Positions 11,803 through 20,626 of a DNA stretch of 64,000 bases are shown one piece after another (position 1 is the first letter of the stretch; each line of letters opens with the position of its first letter). This DNA comes from DASZQY01 sp035548515. Its GTDB lineage: Bacteria; Pseudomonadota; Alphaproteobacteria; Rhizobiales; Kaistiaceae. The stretch covers positions 1 to 64,000 of the forward strand of contig DASZSW010000002.1 of assembly GCA_035548515.1 (NCBI GenBank), written 5' to 3'. A program made the translations under genes and the position numbers. The notes under the pieces were generated by a model. The model had not been told where the DNA came from, did no database searches, and saw only the letters and a program-made list of their open reading frames with translations.

Positions 11803-13155
11803 TCAGTTCGGTATGACGCGATTCGGGTCCGGCGGGAAGGCGGCGTTCACCTGAAGGCCGCGCAGCAGGCTCAGCGCGTACTGAAGCTGCTTGTCGTCCT
11901 TCGCGTCCGGCGGCACGTAGGCGAGCGAGCCCGACTGGGCCTGCTTGCCGTTCTTCTCGTCGTCGTTGACGAGATGGCCCTTGAGGTTGGCTTCGCCCTG
12001 CGGCTGCTGGTCGCCGAACTGCTTGGCGAGATCCGGCGGCAGATCCTGGATCACCTCGATGTCCGGCTCGATACCCTTCGCCTGGATCGAGCGGCCCGAC
12101 GGCGTGTAGTAGCGCGCCGTGGTCAAACGCAGCGCGCCGTCCTTGCCGAGCGGGACGATCGTCTGCACGGAGCCCTTGCCGAACGAGCGCGTGCCGAGGA
12201 TCGTGGCGCGGCGCTGATCCTGCAGCGCACCAGCGACGATCTCGGATGCCGAAGCAGAGCCGCCGTTGACAAGCACGATCACCGGCTTGCCATTGGCGAG
12301 GTCGCCAGAGTGGGCGTTGTAGCGCTCAGTCTCGTCGGCACGGCGGCCGCGGGTGGAGACGATCTCGCCCTCGTTGAGGAACGCGTCGGAGACCGCAATC
12401 GCCTGCGGCAGCAGGCCGCCCGGGTCATTGCGCAGGTCGACGATGACACCCTGCAGCTTGTCCTTGCCGATCTGGGCGGTGAGCTTGTCGATGTTCGACT
12501 TCAGACCGTCGAACGCGTTGTCGCTGAAGGAGGCGATGCGCACGTAGATGACGTTGCCTTCGGCGCGGCCGGTGACCGCCTGCACGGTGATCTCGGCGCG
12601 GACGAGCTTGATGTCGAACGGCTTCTTGTCGTCGCCGCCGCGCAGGATGGTGAGGGTGATCGGGGTGCCGATGTCGCCGCGCATCTTGTCGACGGCCGCA
12701 TCGAGGGTGACGCCGGTGAGCGGATCGCCATCGAGCGCAATGATCTTGTCGTTGGCCAGGATGCCGGCCTTGGCAGCGGGGCTGCCGTCCATCGGCGAGA
12801 TCACCTTGATGATCCCGTCTTCCATGGTCACCTGGATGCCGAGGCCACCGAACTTGCCGGAAGTCGTGACCTGCATGTCCTTGTAGTCTTTGGCGTTCAT
12901 GTAGCTCGAGTGCGGATCGAGCCCGGCGAGCATGCCGTTGATGGCCGATTCGATGAGCTGGTTGTCATCCGGCACCTCAACGTAGTCCGAGCGCACGCGC
13001 TCGAAGACATCGCCGAACAGGTTCAGCTCACGGTAGGCATCGGAGCTGGCGGCAACGGCCTTGCTGGAGGAGAGGAACTGGGGCTGCGTAACGGCAACCG
13101 TCGCCAGCGCGCCGATGGCGACGCCTGCGAGGAGCAACGAAAATCTGCGTATCAT
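11803..13155 (-). CDS. ctpA: C-terminal processing protease CtpA (S41 family)
   Basis: This 450-residue periplasmic serine protease has an N-terminal signal/anchor helix (about residues 5-24). A PDZ domain spans about 95-185 (GGLGIQVTMEDGIIKVISPMDGSPA) and the S41 catalytic domain follows. By alignment with E. coli Tsp spacing, the Ser-Lys dyad is Ser302 in NGGSASASEI and Lys327 in GTRSFGKGSVQ. The ATG overlaps the stop of the upstream envC-like gene by four bases. The pairing with an LytM activator suggests a shared role in controlling murein hydrolases. Confidence 0.95.
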   Translation of the reverse strand: MIRRFSLLLAGVAIGALATVAVTQPQFLSSSKAVAASSDAYRELNLFGDVFERVRSDYVEVPDDNQLIESAINGMLAGLDPHSSYMNAKDYKDMQVTTSGKFGGLGIQVTMEDGIIKVISPMDGSPAAKAGILANDKIIALDGDPLTGVTLDAAVDKMRGDIGTPITLTILRGGDDKKPFDIKLVRAEITVQAVTGRAEGNVIYVRIASFSDNAFDGLKSNIDKLTAQIGKDKLQGVIVDLRNDPGGLLPQAIAVSDAFLNEGEIVSTRGRRADETERYNAHSGDLANGKPVIVLVNGGSASASEIVAGALQDQRRATILGTRSFGKGSVQTIVPLGKDGALRLTTARYYTPSGRSIQAKGIEPDIEVIQDLPPDLAKQFGDQQPQGEANLKGHLVNDDEKNGKQAQSGSLAYVPPDAKDDKQLQYALSLLRGLQVNAAFPPDPNRVIPN

Positions 13156-14456
13156 CCGCCTACCTTTTCAACGTTGGGAGCGGCCCACCATGGAGCCGGG
13201 TCAATCGACGCCCCGTCCTTCCGAAATTCGATATAAAGCACCGGCTGGGTGATACCGACATTCACAGCGCCTGCACTGGCCAGCCTCGTTGAGGCCATGA
13301 CCGCCACTGGCTCACCCGCAAGCACGAATTGGCCGAGCTGAACATCAATTCGTTCCATGCCCGCCAGGAGCACATGATAGCCGTCGCCTGCGTTTATGAT
13401 CAAGAGTTGGCCGTAGCTTCTGAACGGGCCTGAGTAAACGACCCAGCCATCAGAAGGTGAGGAAACTTGGGCGCCTTCCCGCGTGGCGAGCGAAATTCCC
13501 TGGGACTTACCGCCCAGCCCATCGGGGTCGCCGAAAGCCTTGATTTCCGTGCCATTGGCCGGCATCGGCAGCAGGCCCTTGGTGTTGGCGAAGGCCACCT
13601 TCGGCGTTAACCGGCCCGAATCGCCCAGCGAATCGGCGGCCTTGTCCCCGGTTTCCGCCTTGGCGACTTCGGTGGCCTTCGCAGCCTCGGCTGCGGCCCT
13701 CGCGGCGGTGGCGTTTTCCGCCTCCATTCTGCTGATCAGGTCGCGGAGGCTGGTTGCCTGATCGGCCAGCACGCCAGCCCGCTGCTGCTCGGCTTCCAGC
13801 TGGGCAGCGGAAGCGTCGCGCTGGCTCTGTCGCTCCTGGATCAGAAGCGCGATGCGGGCGCGGCCTTCGGCGAGGGCGGCGGCGTTGGCGCGGAGCGTGT
13901 CGCGCTCCTTCTCCTTGGCGGCGCGCACTGCGACCAGATCCTTCAGGTCATTGGAGAGCGCCAGTGCGGCGGAGCGTAGTTCCGGCACGATGGCGCCAAG
14001 GAGGATCGCGGAGTGGATCGAATCGAGGGCGTCCTCCGGCCGCACGAGCAGTGCGGGCGGCGGGCGGTGACCCATGCGCTGGAGTGCGGCGAGCACCTCC
14101 GACAGCACGCCGCGGCGCTCGTTCAGCGAGGCGCGCAGCTTGTCTTCCTGATCGAGGATGGCGGACAGGCGCTGCTCAGCCGCGTCGATGTCGCCCTCGA
14201 GCTTCTGGACTTCGCGACCGCCGTCGATCAGCGACTGGTTGAGGGTCGCGCGATCCTTGTCGAGGGCATCGATCTCCTTCTGGAGGGCTGCTTGCCGATC
14301 GGTGGTGATCTGGATGTCGCGCGTGACCGCGTCGAGTTCTGCCCGCCGCGAGTCGGTGTCGTTTGGCGGCGCTGGCGCGGGTTCTTGTGCGAACGCGGCC
14401 GACGCCAGTCCGGTGGCGACAGCGGCGGCCAAAATGGAGGCGCGGCGGAAACGCAT
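13152..14456 (-). CDS. Murein hydrolase activator EnvC-like, M23/LytM domain
   Basis: From the ATG at 14456 this is 434 residues: a signal peptide ending near AFAQEP, a long coiled coil (about residues 35-280, rich in Gln/Glu/Arg/Ala), then a LytM (M23) domain. In that domain, VSSPSDGWVVYSGPFRSYGQLLIINAGDGYHVLLAGM shows the degenerate metal site typical of EnvC-type activators. It probably activates periplasmic amidases at the septum rather than cleaving murein itself. The frame is open upstream to 14657, but that part overlaps rlmH and lacks a signal sequence. Confidence 0.88.
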   Translation of the reverse strand: MRFRRASILAAAVATGLASAAFAQEPAPAPPNDTDSRRAELDAVTRDIQITTDRQAALQKEIDALDKDRATLNQSLIDGGREVQKLEGDIDAAEQRLSAILDQEDKLRASLNERRGVLSEVLAALQRMGHRPPPALLVRPEDALDSIHSAILLGAIVPELRSAALALSNDLKDLVAVRAAKEKERDTLRANAAALAEGRARIALLIQERQSQRDASAAQLEAEQQRAGVLADQATSLRDLISRMEAENATAARAAAEAAKATEVAKAETGDKAADSLGDSGRLTPKVAFANTKGLLPMPANGTEIKAFGDPDGLGGKSQGISLATREGAQVSSPSDGWVVYSGPFRSYGQLLIINAGDGYHVLLAGMERIDVQLGQFVLAGEPVAVMASTRLASAGAVNVGITQPVLYIEFRKDGASIDPAPWWAAPNVEKVGG

Positions 14457-14926
14457 CAGTCGCGATGATACGGGTGGCCGGAGAGGATTGTCACGGCCCG
14501 GTAAAGCTGTTCCGCCAACATGATGCGGGCAAGCTGGTGCGGCCATGTCATCGGCCCGAACGCCAGGCGGAGCGCGCTTTTCTTCAGGAGGGCGTCGCCG
14601 TGGCCGTCCGGCCCGCCAAGCGCGAACACGAGGCCGGCCACTCCATCGTCGCGCCATCTGGCGATGCGGTCGGCGAAGCTGCGGCTGTCGAGCGTGCGGC
14701 CGCCTTCATCCAGCGCGACGAGCGTGCCGCCGAGGGCGAGCAGCGTCTCGGCTTCCTGCTCCTTGCGGGTGGTGGCGGCAGCGGCGCGGCTTTCGACGAA
14801 TTCGCGGGTGGCGAAGGTGAGGGCGAGGCTGCGGCCCGCGCCTGTGGCGCGCTCGACGTAGCGGTCGTACAGGTCGCGCTCCGGTCCGGCCTTCAGCTTG
14901 CCGACCGCGGCAATGGTGATCAGCAT
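14456..14926 (-). CDS. rlmH: 23S rRNA pseudouridine1915-N3 methyltransferase RlmH
   Basis: This 156-residue SPOUT-family methyltransferase modifies pseudouridine 1915 in helix 69 of 23S rRNA. The start MLITIAAVGKLKAGPERDL, the central LVFALGGPDGHG (SAM-binding knot) and the C-terminal MTWPHQLARIMLAEQLYRAVTILSGHPYHRD are diagnostic. The end overlaps the start of the EnvC-like gene by one base. The adjacent rsfS is the normal partner. Confidence 0.97.
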   Translation of the reverse strand: MLITIAAVGKLKAGPERDLYDRYVERATGAGRSLALTFATREFVESRAAAATTRKEQEAETLLALGGTLVALDEGGRTLDSRSFADRIARWRDDGVAGLVFALGGPDGHGDALLKKSALRLAFGPMTWPHQLARIMLAEQLYRAVTILSGHPYHRD

Positions 14927-14972
14927 CGACGTGCGGGCCTCCGGCCGCGCAGTCTAGTGCGGCGCCGCCAGT

Positions 14973-15362
14973 CTATACTTCGACCGGAGCCGCCGGGTGT
15001 TCGGCGCGCCACATCTTCTCGAGGTTATAGAAGGCGCGTACTTCCGGGCGGAAGACGTGGACGATGATGTCGCCCGCATCGATCAGCACCCAGTCGCCGC
15101 CCTTCAGCCCTTCGACGCGAACGTCGCGGCTACCGGCGTCCTTCAGATCGGAGACCAGGCGGTCGGCGATCGCGGCCACGTGACGCGCGGAGCGACCGCT
15201 GGCGACGACCATGTAGTCGGCCAGTGACGATTTGCCGGTGATGTTGATGGAGGCGATTTCCTCGCCCTTGGAATCTTCAAGGCTGGCCAGAACCACCTTG
15301 ATGGCGGCCGCCGCTGCGAGTTCACGGCGGGCGGTCGCAAGACGGGGTGAGCGGTCACGCAT
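14973..15362 (-). CDS. rsfS: Ribosomal silencing factor RsfS
   Basis: This 129-residue protein binds L14 of the 50S subunit and blocks subunit joining under starvation. Conserved segments are SSLADYMVVASGRSARHVAAIADRL, GDWVLIDAGDIIVHVF and RAFYNLEKMW. The order rlmH-rsfS-nadD on one strand is widely conserved. Confidence 0.95.
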   Translation of the reverse strand: MRDRSPRLATARRELAAAAAIKVVLASLEDSKGEEIASINITGKSSLADYMVVASGRSARHVAAIADRLVSDLKDAGSRDVRVEGLKGGDWVLIDAGDIIVHVFRPEVRAFYNLEKMWRAEHPAAPVEV

Positions 15363-15478
15363 CTCCCCACTACGAAGTGCGGTTGTCAGCGGTTTTGTCC
15401 CTTCATCCAGTCACCCTCAGATAGGGCCGCATCGGGGCGCGGCGCACCCATGAGGATATGCGTATGACGGTGACGCTT

Positions 15479-16084
15479 TCAAGACGCGCGGCGGGCGGCG
15501 CGGAGTGCGGTCGAGGAGATCGGGACGTGGGGCGAGGGCAGGAAAACCCAGGCGGGCGGCGGGGTTCCGGCCAGTGCGGCGGCGTCCGACGGGTCGTGGC
15601 GCGCGCGCCACAGGCTTAACGCCGCGGGTGAGGAAAGGGCGTCCAGCGCCGAACCGGGGCGGTTAAACACGGCGATCGGGATCGATGCCGCGATGGTCTG
15701 CCAGCCGCGCCAGCGATGGAAATTGGCGAGGTTGTCGGCGCCCATCATCCACACACACCGGACGCCGCGGAGTCGGGGTAGCAGACGCCGCAGCATCTCG
15801 GCCGTATAGCGCGTGCCGAGGGCCGCTTCGATGCCGGTCACTTTGATGCGCGGATTGTGCGCCAGCGCGCGCGCGGCGGCGACACGGCGATGAAGGTCGT
15901 CGGACGGCGCATTCTTCTTCAGCGGATTTTGCGGCGACACCAGCCACCAGACCTGATCGAGCGCCAGGGCACGGAGCGCGACGCGGCTGACCTCGACGTG
16001 CCCCTCGTGCGGCGGATCGAACGAACCGCCGAAAAGGCCGATGCACATGCCGGGATAGAAAGGGGGCAGGCGAAGATCGGCCAC
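15479..16084 (-). CDS. nadD: Nicotinate-nucleotide adenylyltransferase NadD
   Basis: This enzyme forms nicotinic acid adenine dinucleotide in NAD synthesis. From the GTG at 16084 it is 201 residues. The motif GLFGGSFDPPHEGH near residue 15 is the adenylyltransferase (T/H)xGH box, WWLVSPQNPLK follows, and a late ISSTALRAARR is the ISSTxIR signature. The frame is open to an ATG at 16111, but NadD of related bacteria begins with the LRLPPF...GM segment, favouring the GTG. Confidence 0.94.
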   Translation of the reverse strand: MADLRLPPFYPGMCIGLFGGSFDPPHEGHVEVSRVALRALALDQVWWLVSPQNPLKKNAPSDDLHRRVAAARALAHNPRIKVTGIEAALGTRYTAEMLRRLLPRLRGVRCVWMMGADNLANFHRWRGWQTIAASIPIAVFNRPGSALDALSSPAALSLWRARHDPSDAAALAGTPPPAWVFLPSPHVPISSTALRAARRAS

Positions 16085-16193
16085 GTTTGTCATGCGCGCG
16101 AAGGCAGGCATCCAGTATCCGCCCCGAGAGCAATACCGGCGCCACCTGCGGATATCGGGTCCCCGCCTTCGCGGGGACCAAGGGACGATGACG

Positions 16194-17486
16194 TCACGGC
16201 CTCACCTGGCCGGCGCCGTGGATGCGGTACTTGAAGCTGGTGAGTTGCTCGACGCCGACAGGACCGCGGGCGTGCATGCGGCCGGTGGCGATGCCGATCT
16301 CGGCGCCCATGCCGAACTCGCCGCCATCGGCGAATTGCGTGGAGGCGTTGTGCAGGACGATGGCGCTGTCGACCTCGGCGAGGAATTTCGCCGCCGCAGC
16401 ATCGTCGTTGGTGATGATCGAGTCGGTATGGTGCGAGCCGTAGCGGCCGATGTGGGCTATGGCGGCGTCGAGGCCGTCGATGACCTTCACGGCAATGATC
16501 GCGTCGAGATACTCGCACGACCAGTCGGCTTCCGTCGCGGGCACGACGTTGGCCACCATGCTGCGTACGGTTTCATCGCCGCGGATAGCGCAGCCGGCAT
16601 TCTGCAGCGCCTCGCACAGCGGCTTCAGATGCGTGGCGACAACCGCGCGATCGACCAGCATGGTCTCGGCGGCGCCGCAGACCGAGACGCGGCGCATCTT
16701 GGCGTTCACGACGATTTTCTTCGCCATCTCGAGGTCGGCAGACTTGTGGATGTAGACGGTGCAAACGCCTTCGAGGTGCGCGAACACCGGCACCCGCGCT
16801 TCCTGCTGGACCCGGGCGACGAGCCCTTTGCCGCCGCGCGGCACGATAACGTCGATGGCGCCGTCGAGACCGGTGAGCATGGCCCCCACGGCGGCGCGAT
16901 CGCGGGTCGGCACGAGCTGCACGGCTTCGGCCGGCAGGCCGGCGGCACGCAGGCCCTCGACGAAGCAGCGATGGATCGAGGCCGAGGAGCGGAACGAGTC
17001 GGAACCGCCGCGCAGGATCGCGGCGTTGCCGGCCTTGAGACAAAGAGCACTCGCGTCAGCAGTGACGTTAGGGCGGCTCTCGTAGATGATGCCGATGACG
17101 CCGAGTGGCGTGCGCACGCGCTCGATGTGCAGGCCGTTGGGGCGATCCCATTCGGCGATCACCGAGCCGACGGGATCGGGGAGGCCGGCGACCTCCTCCA
17201 CGGCACGGGCGATGGCCTCTACGCGCTTGGCATCCAACGTCAGCCGCTCGGTGAAGGAAGACGCGACGTCCTGCTTCGCCATGTCGGCGACATCCTTCGC
17301 GTTCTCGGCAAGGATCATCGCCGCGTTCCTGCGGATTGATGCAGCGGCGGCGTTCAGCGCGGCGTCCTTGGCGGCCGTCGTGGCGAGCGCCAGCACGCGC
17401 GCCGCAGCACGCGCGGCGCGGCCGATGGCGGCCATTTCGGTCGCCACGTCGGTCGTCGCTATCCTCTCGACTTCAGCCACGCTCAT
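16194..17486 (-). CDS. proA: Gamma-glutamyl phosphate reductase ProA
   Basis: This 430-residue NADPH-dependent reductase makes glutamate semialdehyde in proline synthesis. Recognisable segments are PLGVIGIIYESRPNVTADASALCLKAGNAAILRGGS and VPRGGKGLV, the catalytic Cys in MRRVSVCGAAETML, and the C-terminal GRMHARGPVGVEQLTSFKY. The ATG at 17486 gives the usual length; the upstream open extension is not conserved. Its partner proB lies 2 kb away on the same strand, separated by three plus-strand genes. Confidence 0.97.
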   Translation of the reverse strand: MSVAEVERIATTDVATEMAAIGRAARAAARVLALATTAAKDAALNAAAASIRRNAAMILAENAKDVADMAKQDVASSFTERLTLDAKRVEAIARAVEEVAGLPDPVGSVIAEWDRPNGLHIERVRTPLGVIGIIYESRPNVTADASALCLKAGNAAILRGGSDSFRSSASIHRCFVEGLRAAGLPAEAVQLVPTRDRAAVGAMLTGLDGAIDVIVPRGGKGLVARVQQEARVPVFAHLEGVCTVYIHKSADLEMAKKIVVNAKMRRVSVCGAAETMLVDRAVVATHLKPLCEALQNAGCAIRGDETVRSMVANVVPATEADWSCEYLDAIIAVKVIDGLDAAIAHIGRYGSHHTDSIITNDDAAAAKFLAEVDSAIVLHNASTQFADGGEFGMGAEIGIATGRMHARGPVGVEQLTSFKYRIHGAGQVRP

Positions 17487-17578
17487 AGCGCCAAGCCCTT
17501 GTCTCACCACCGACTTCCGGCGGCGGCGCGGATGGTTTGGCACGGCCCGGGCGTGGCTGCAACGATGGTGGCTGCAAG

Positions 17579-17605
17579 CCAGCGGAATCGGCGCGATTCC
17601 GCTGG
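17579..17605. repeat. Perfect 11-bp inverted repeat between proA and the DMT transporter
   Basis: The arms CCAGCGGAATC and GATTCCGCTGG flank a 5-base loop. It lies in the 184-base divergent gap between the proA start (17486) and the transporter start (17671). It may be an operator or a leader hairpin. No regulator is encoded next to it. Confidence 0.55.
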
Positions 17606-17670
17606 ACTATCCGCGAGACGCGGGCCATCAGAGGCGCGCCACAGCGGCGCACAAGACGCACAAGAATACG

Positions 17671-18579
17671 ATGGCCGTTTCTTCCCCTCGCGCACAGAAC
17701 ACGACGCTCGGTATCGGCTTCATGTTGGGCGGCATCCTGCTGTTCTCGATGAACGATGCGCTGGCGAAATGGCTGTCGGGGACCTACCCTGCGACGGAGA
17801 TGCTGCTCTTCCGCAGCGTGCCCGCAATCCTGCTGCTCGCGCCGATGGTCCAGAGGGTCGGCTGGCGCGCGCTTATCGAGGTCGAGCGGCCTTGGCTGCA
17901 GTTTGCGCGCGCCGCGCTCGGCGCCGTCGAGACGGCGATGTTCTATTGGGCCGTGCGCACCCTGCCACTGGCTGATGCAATGACTTACTACCTCGCCGGG
18001 CCGATCTACGTGACGGTGATGGCAGCCGTCTTCCTGCGGGAGAAGGTCGGCTGGCGGCGATGGAGTGCGGTGCTGGTCGGTTTCCTCGGCGTGGTGATCG
18101 CACTCGGGCCCTCGGCGCTGTCTTTCGGCGGCGCCGCGCTGATCGCGCTTGTCGGTAGCGTCATCTATTCGGCGTTTCTGGTGATGACGCGCGTGCTCCG
18201 CGGCACGCAGGAATCCGTGCTGGCCTCATGGCAGGTGATCGGCGGCCTCGTCGTCGGACTCATCGCGGCGCCATTCCTTTGGGCGCCGGTGGCGCGCTGG
18301 TGGGATGGCGCACTGATGGGATTCCTCGGCGTCGTCGCCGTGCTTGCGATCCTTTGCATCAACCGGTCGCTGGTGCTGGCGCCCGCGTCTGTAGTCGTGC
18401 CCTACCAGTACACAATGATCATCTGGGCGGTGATCTTCGGCTTCATCTTCTTCGGCAACGTCCCGAGCATGCAGACGCTCGTCGGCGCGGCGATCATCAT
18501 CGGGGCGGGCCTGTTCATCTTCTTCCGCGAGCAGCAGGTCGGGCTGCCGGCCGCCGAGGAGATTGCGCCGGAGCGTTGA
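17671..18579 (+). CDS. DMT superfamily (EamA) transporter
   Basis: This 302-residue membrane protein has two tandem EamA repeats and about ten TM helices. Family motifs include LFSMNDALAKWLSGTYPATEMLLFRSVPA in repeat one and MADYYLAGPIYVT-like MTYYLAGPIYVTVMAAVFLREKVGWRRW. Repeat two contains VPYQYTMIIWAVIFGFIFFG. Such proteins export small metabolites or act as S-adenosylmethionine or amino acid transporters; the substrate is unknown. The open frame starts earlier at 17086, but that part is antisense to proA. Confidence 0.9.
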   Translation: MAVSSPRAQNTTLGIGFMLGGILLFSMNDALAKWLSGTYPATEMLLFRSVPAILLLAPMVQRVGWRALIEVERPWLQFARAALGAVETAMFYWAVRTLPLADAMTYYLAGPIYVTVMAAVFLREKVGWRRWSAVLVGFLGVVIALGPSALSFGGAALIALVGSVIYSAFLVMTRVLRGTQESVLASWQVIGGLVVGLIAAPFLWAPVARWWDGALMGFLGVVAVLAILCINRSLVLAPASVVVPYQYTMIIWAVIFGFIFFGNVPSMQTLVGAAIIIGAGLFIFFREQQVGLPAAEEIAPER

Positions 18580-18647
18580 CAAGGCATAGGCCCCCGATAG
18601 CCTCAAGCCGTCTCGTGGGAGCGAGATACAAAAGGGGGGAATTACCA

Positions 18648-19085
18648 ATGGTTCGGGGAGTGAAGCTGGCCGCGCTTGCGTGGCTTGCTGCCGCCGTCCT
18701 TGTGCCGGCTGCAGCTAATGCCGACTTGCTGAGTTTCCGGGTGCACCTGACGGGAGCGGCCGAGGTGCCGCCGGTGACGACCGACGCCAAAGGCTCGGCG
18801 ATTGCGGGATACGACTCGGCGACCAAGGAATTCACGTGGGTGATCAACTATTCCGGCCTTAGCGGCCCCGTCACCGCGGCGGAGTTCCACGGGCCGGCTG
18901 CCAAAGACGCGACGGCACCGCTCATGTTCGCGATCAGCGGCGATCTGGCCAGCCCGCTGAAGGGATCGGCGAAGTTGACCGACGATCAGGCCAAAGCGCT
19001 GGCGGATGGGCTGCTGTACATCAATCTAATGACGGCGGCGCATCCGGATGGCGAAATTCGCAGCCAGGTGATTCCGTCCACCTGA
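18648..19085 (+). CDS. Secreted CHRD-domain protein
   Basis: This 145-residue protein has a signal peptide (AALAWLAAAVLVPAAANA, cleavage near residue 25) followed by a single CHRD domain: FRVHLTGAAEVPPVTTDAKGSAIAGYDS through GLLYINLMTAAHPDGEIRSQV. The C-terminal N-x-HTxxxPxGEIRGQ-like ending is the family hallmark. CHRD domains occur in chordin and in many bacterial exported proteins of unknown role. A strong ribosome binding site (AAAGGGGGGA at 18631-18640) supports this ATG. Confidence 0.9.
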   Translation: MVRGVKLAALAWLAAAVLVPAAANADLLSFRVHLTGAAEVPPVTTDAKGSAIAGYDSATKEFTWVINYSGLSGPVTAAEFHGPAAKDATAPLMFAISGDLASPLKGSAKLTDDQAKALADGLLYINLMTAAHPDGEIRSQVIPST

Positions 19086-19147
19086 GCGTGAAGTGGAAAT
19101 CGCTGGAGGCTGGTGACAACCGGAGAGAAGGCGCTATCTCATCCGGC

Positions 19148-19495
19148 ATGACCGCCTCCCGCACTATCCGCGGCGCTGTAACCGCCTGGCCGGGCGTCAG
19201 CGAGCAACCAGGCCGCTTCGAGGCGGTCGAGTTCATGCTTGGCAAACGCGAGATCGGTCATCTTCACGGCAACGCCTGGCTGGACGTGCCGTTTCCGCGG
19301 CGCGTGCGCGACGAACTCGTCGCCGCGGGCGAAGCTGAGCCGCACCACATACTGCCGCAGAGCGGCTGGATAACGTTCCGCATCCGCAAAGCCGGCGATG
19401 TCGAACGCGCGGTGGCGCTCCTTCGGCGATCCTACGATCTCATCAACCAGCAACTGGAGCGGCGGCGGGTGCAGTCAGCGGCGGCCAGAGTCTAG
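19148..19495 (+). CDS. DUF5519 (luciferase-domain-like) protein
   Basis: This 115-residue protein has the compact pattern ELGKRE-GHLHG-LDVPFPRRVRDELVAAGEAEPHHILPQSGWITFRIR found in the family often called 'luciferase family protein' or DUF5519, whose biochemical role is unknown. It is probably cytoplasmic, with no signal peptide or TM helix. A GTG start at 19088 would add 20 residues; the ATG at 19148 fits family length better. It is convergent with proB, and the two stop codons are adjacent. Confidence 0.8.
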   Translation: MTASRTIRGAVTAWPGVSEQPGRFEAVEFMLGKREIGHLHGNAWLDVPFPRRVRDELVAAGEAEPHHILPQSGWITFRIRKAGDVERAVALLRRSYDLINQQLERRRVQSAAARV

Positions 19496-20626
19496 CTAAT
19501 CGCCGCGAAGCGCCATGTCGTCGCGGTGGATCATCTCGGCGCGGCCTGCGAAGCCGAGGATCGCCTCGATCTCGCCGCTGTTGCGACCGGCGATCCTGAC
19601 GGCGTAGTCGGCGTCATAGGCGACAAGTCCGCGGCCGATTTCTTCGCCGGTCTCCGATCGTATCTCGACAGCATCGCCACGCTGAAAACTGCCTTCGACG
19701 CGCCGCACCCCGGCCGGGAGCAGACTCTTGCCGGCGCGCAGGGCCTTCGCCGCGCCGGCATCGACGACGACCGTGCCCTTGGTCGCGAGGCCGCCGGAAA
19801 TCCAGCGTTTGCGCGCGGTAACGGGATTGGCATCGGGCAGAAACCAGGTGCACTTTTCGCCAGCGGCGACACGCGACAACGGGCCGGGCGCGATGCCCGA
19901 GGCGATGACCATGGTGGTGCCGGCCTGCGTCGCGATCTTGCCGGCGGCGATCTTCGTCTCCATGCCGCCGCGCGACAGTTCCGACGCCGCGGTGCCGGCC
20001 ATCGCCTCGATCTCGGGCGTGATGCGTTCCACCGTCTCGATCAGCGTCGCGTTCGGATCCTGCGCAGGTGGCGCGGTGTAGAGGCCGGCGACGTCGGAGA
20101 GCAGGACGAGCAGATCGGCGCTCATCATCGTCGCGACGCGCGCGGCAAGACGATCGTTGTCGCCGTAGCGAATTTCGCTGGTGGCAACCGTATCGTTCTC
20201 GTTGATGACGGGCACGGCGTGGAGTTTGAGCAACGTCGCAATGGTGTTGCGTGCGTTCAGGTAGCGGCGGCGCTCCTCCGTGTCGCCGAGGGTGAGCAGA
20301 ATCTGCCCGGCGGTGAGGCCGACCTTGTGGAGGGTGTCGGTGTACGCGTGGGCGAGGGCGATCTGGCCGACAGCGGCCGATGCCTGGCTTTCCTCGAGCT
20401 TCAGGGGGCCGCGCGGCAGACCCAGCACGCCGCGGCCAAGCGCGATCGCGCCGGAGGAGACGATCAGCACCTCGCGGCCGGCGCGGGTCAGGTGAGCGAT
20501 GTCGTTGGCCAGCGCCTCCAGCCATGCGGCGCGCAGGCGTCCAGTCTCGCGGTCGACTAGCAGCGACGAGCCGATCTTGATGACGATGCGGCGGAAGTCT
20601 TCCGGCTTGCGCGTCACGACCGCCAC
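19496..20626 (-). CDS. proB: Glutamate 5-kinase ProB with PUA domain
   Basis: This 376-residue kinase performs the first committed step of proline synthesis and is the normal site of proline feedback inhibition. The amino acid kinase domain (RRIVIKIGSSLLVD, IVSSGAIALGRGVL, PVINENDTVATSEIRYGDNDRLAARVA) covers about residues 12-260. A C-terminal PUA domain follows (about 283-360, GTVVVDAGAAKALRAGKSLLPAGV). It has a GTG start overlapping the end of obg by 13 bases. Confidence 0.97.
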   Translation of the reverse strand: MAVVTRKPEDFRRIVIKIGSSLLVDRETGRLRAAWLEALANDIAHLTRAGREVLIVSSGAIALGRGVLGLPRGPLKLEESQASAAVGQIALAHAYTDTLHKVGLTAGQILLTLGDTEERRRYLNARNTIATLLKLHAVPVINENDTVATSEIRYGDNDRLAARVATMMSADLLVLLSDVAGLYTAPPAQDPNATLIETVERITPEIEAMAGTAASELSRGGMETKIAAGKIATQAGTTMVIASGIAPGPLSRVAAGEKCTWFLPDANPVTARKRWISGGLATKGTVVVDAGAAKALRAGKSLLPAGVRRVEGSFQRGDAVEIRSETGEEIGRGLVAYDADYAVRIAGRNSGEIEAILGFAGRAEMIHRDDMALRGD

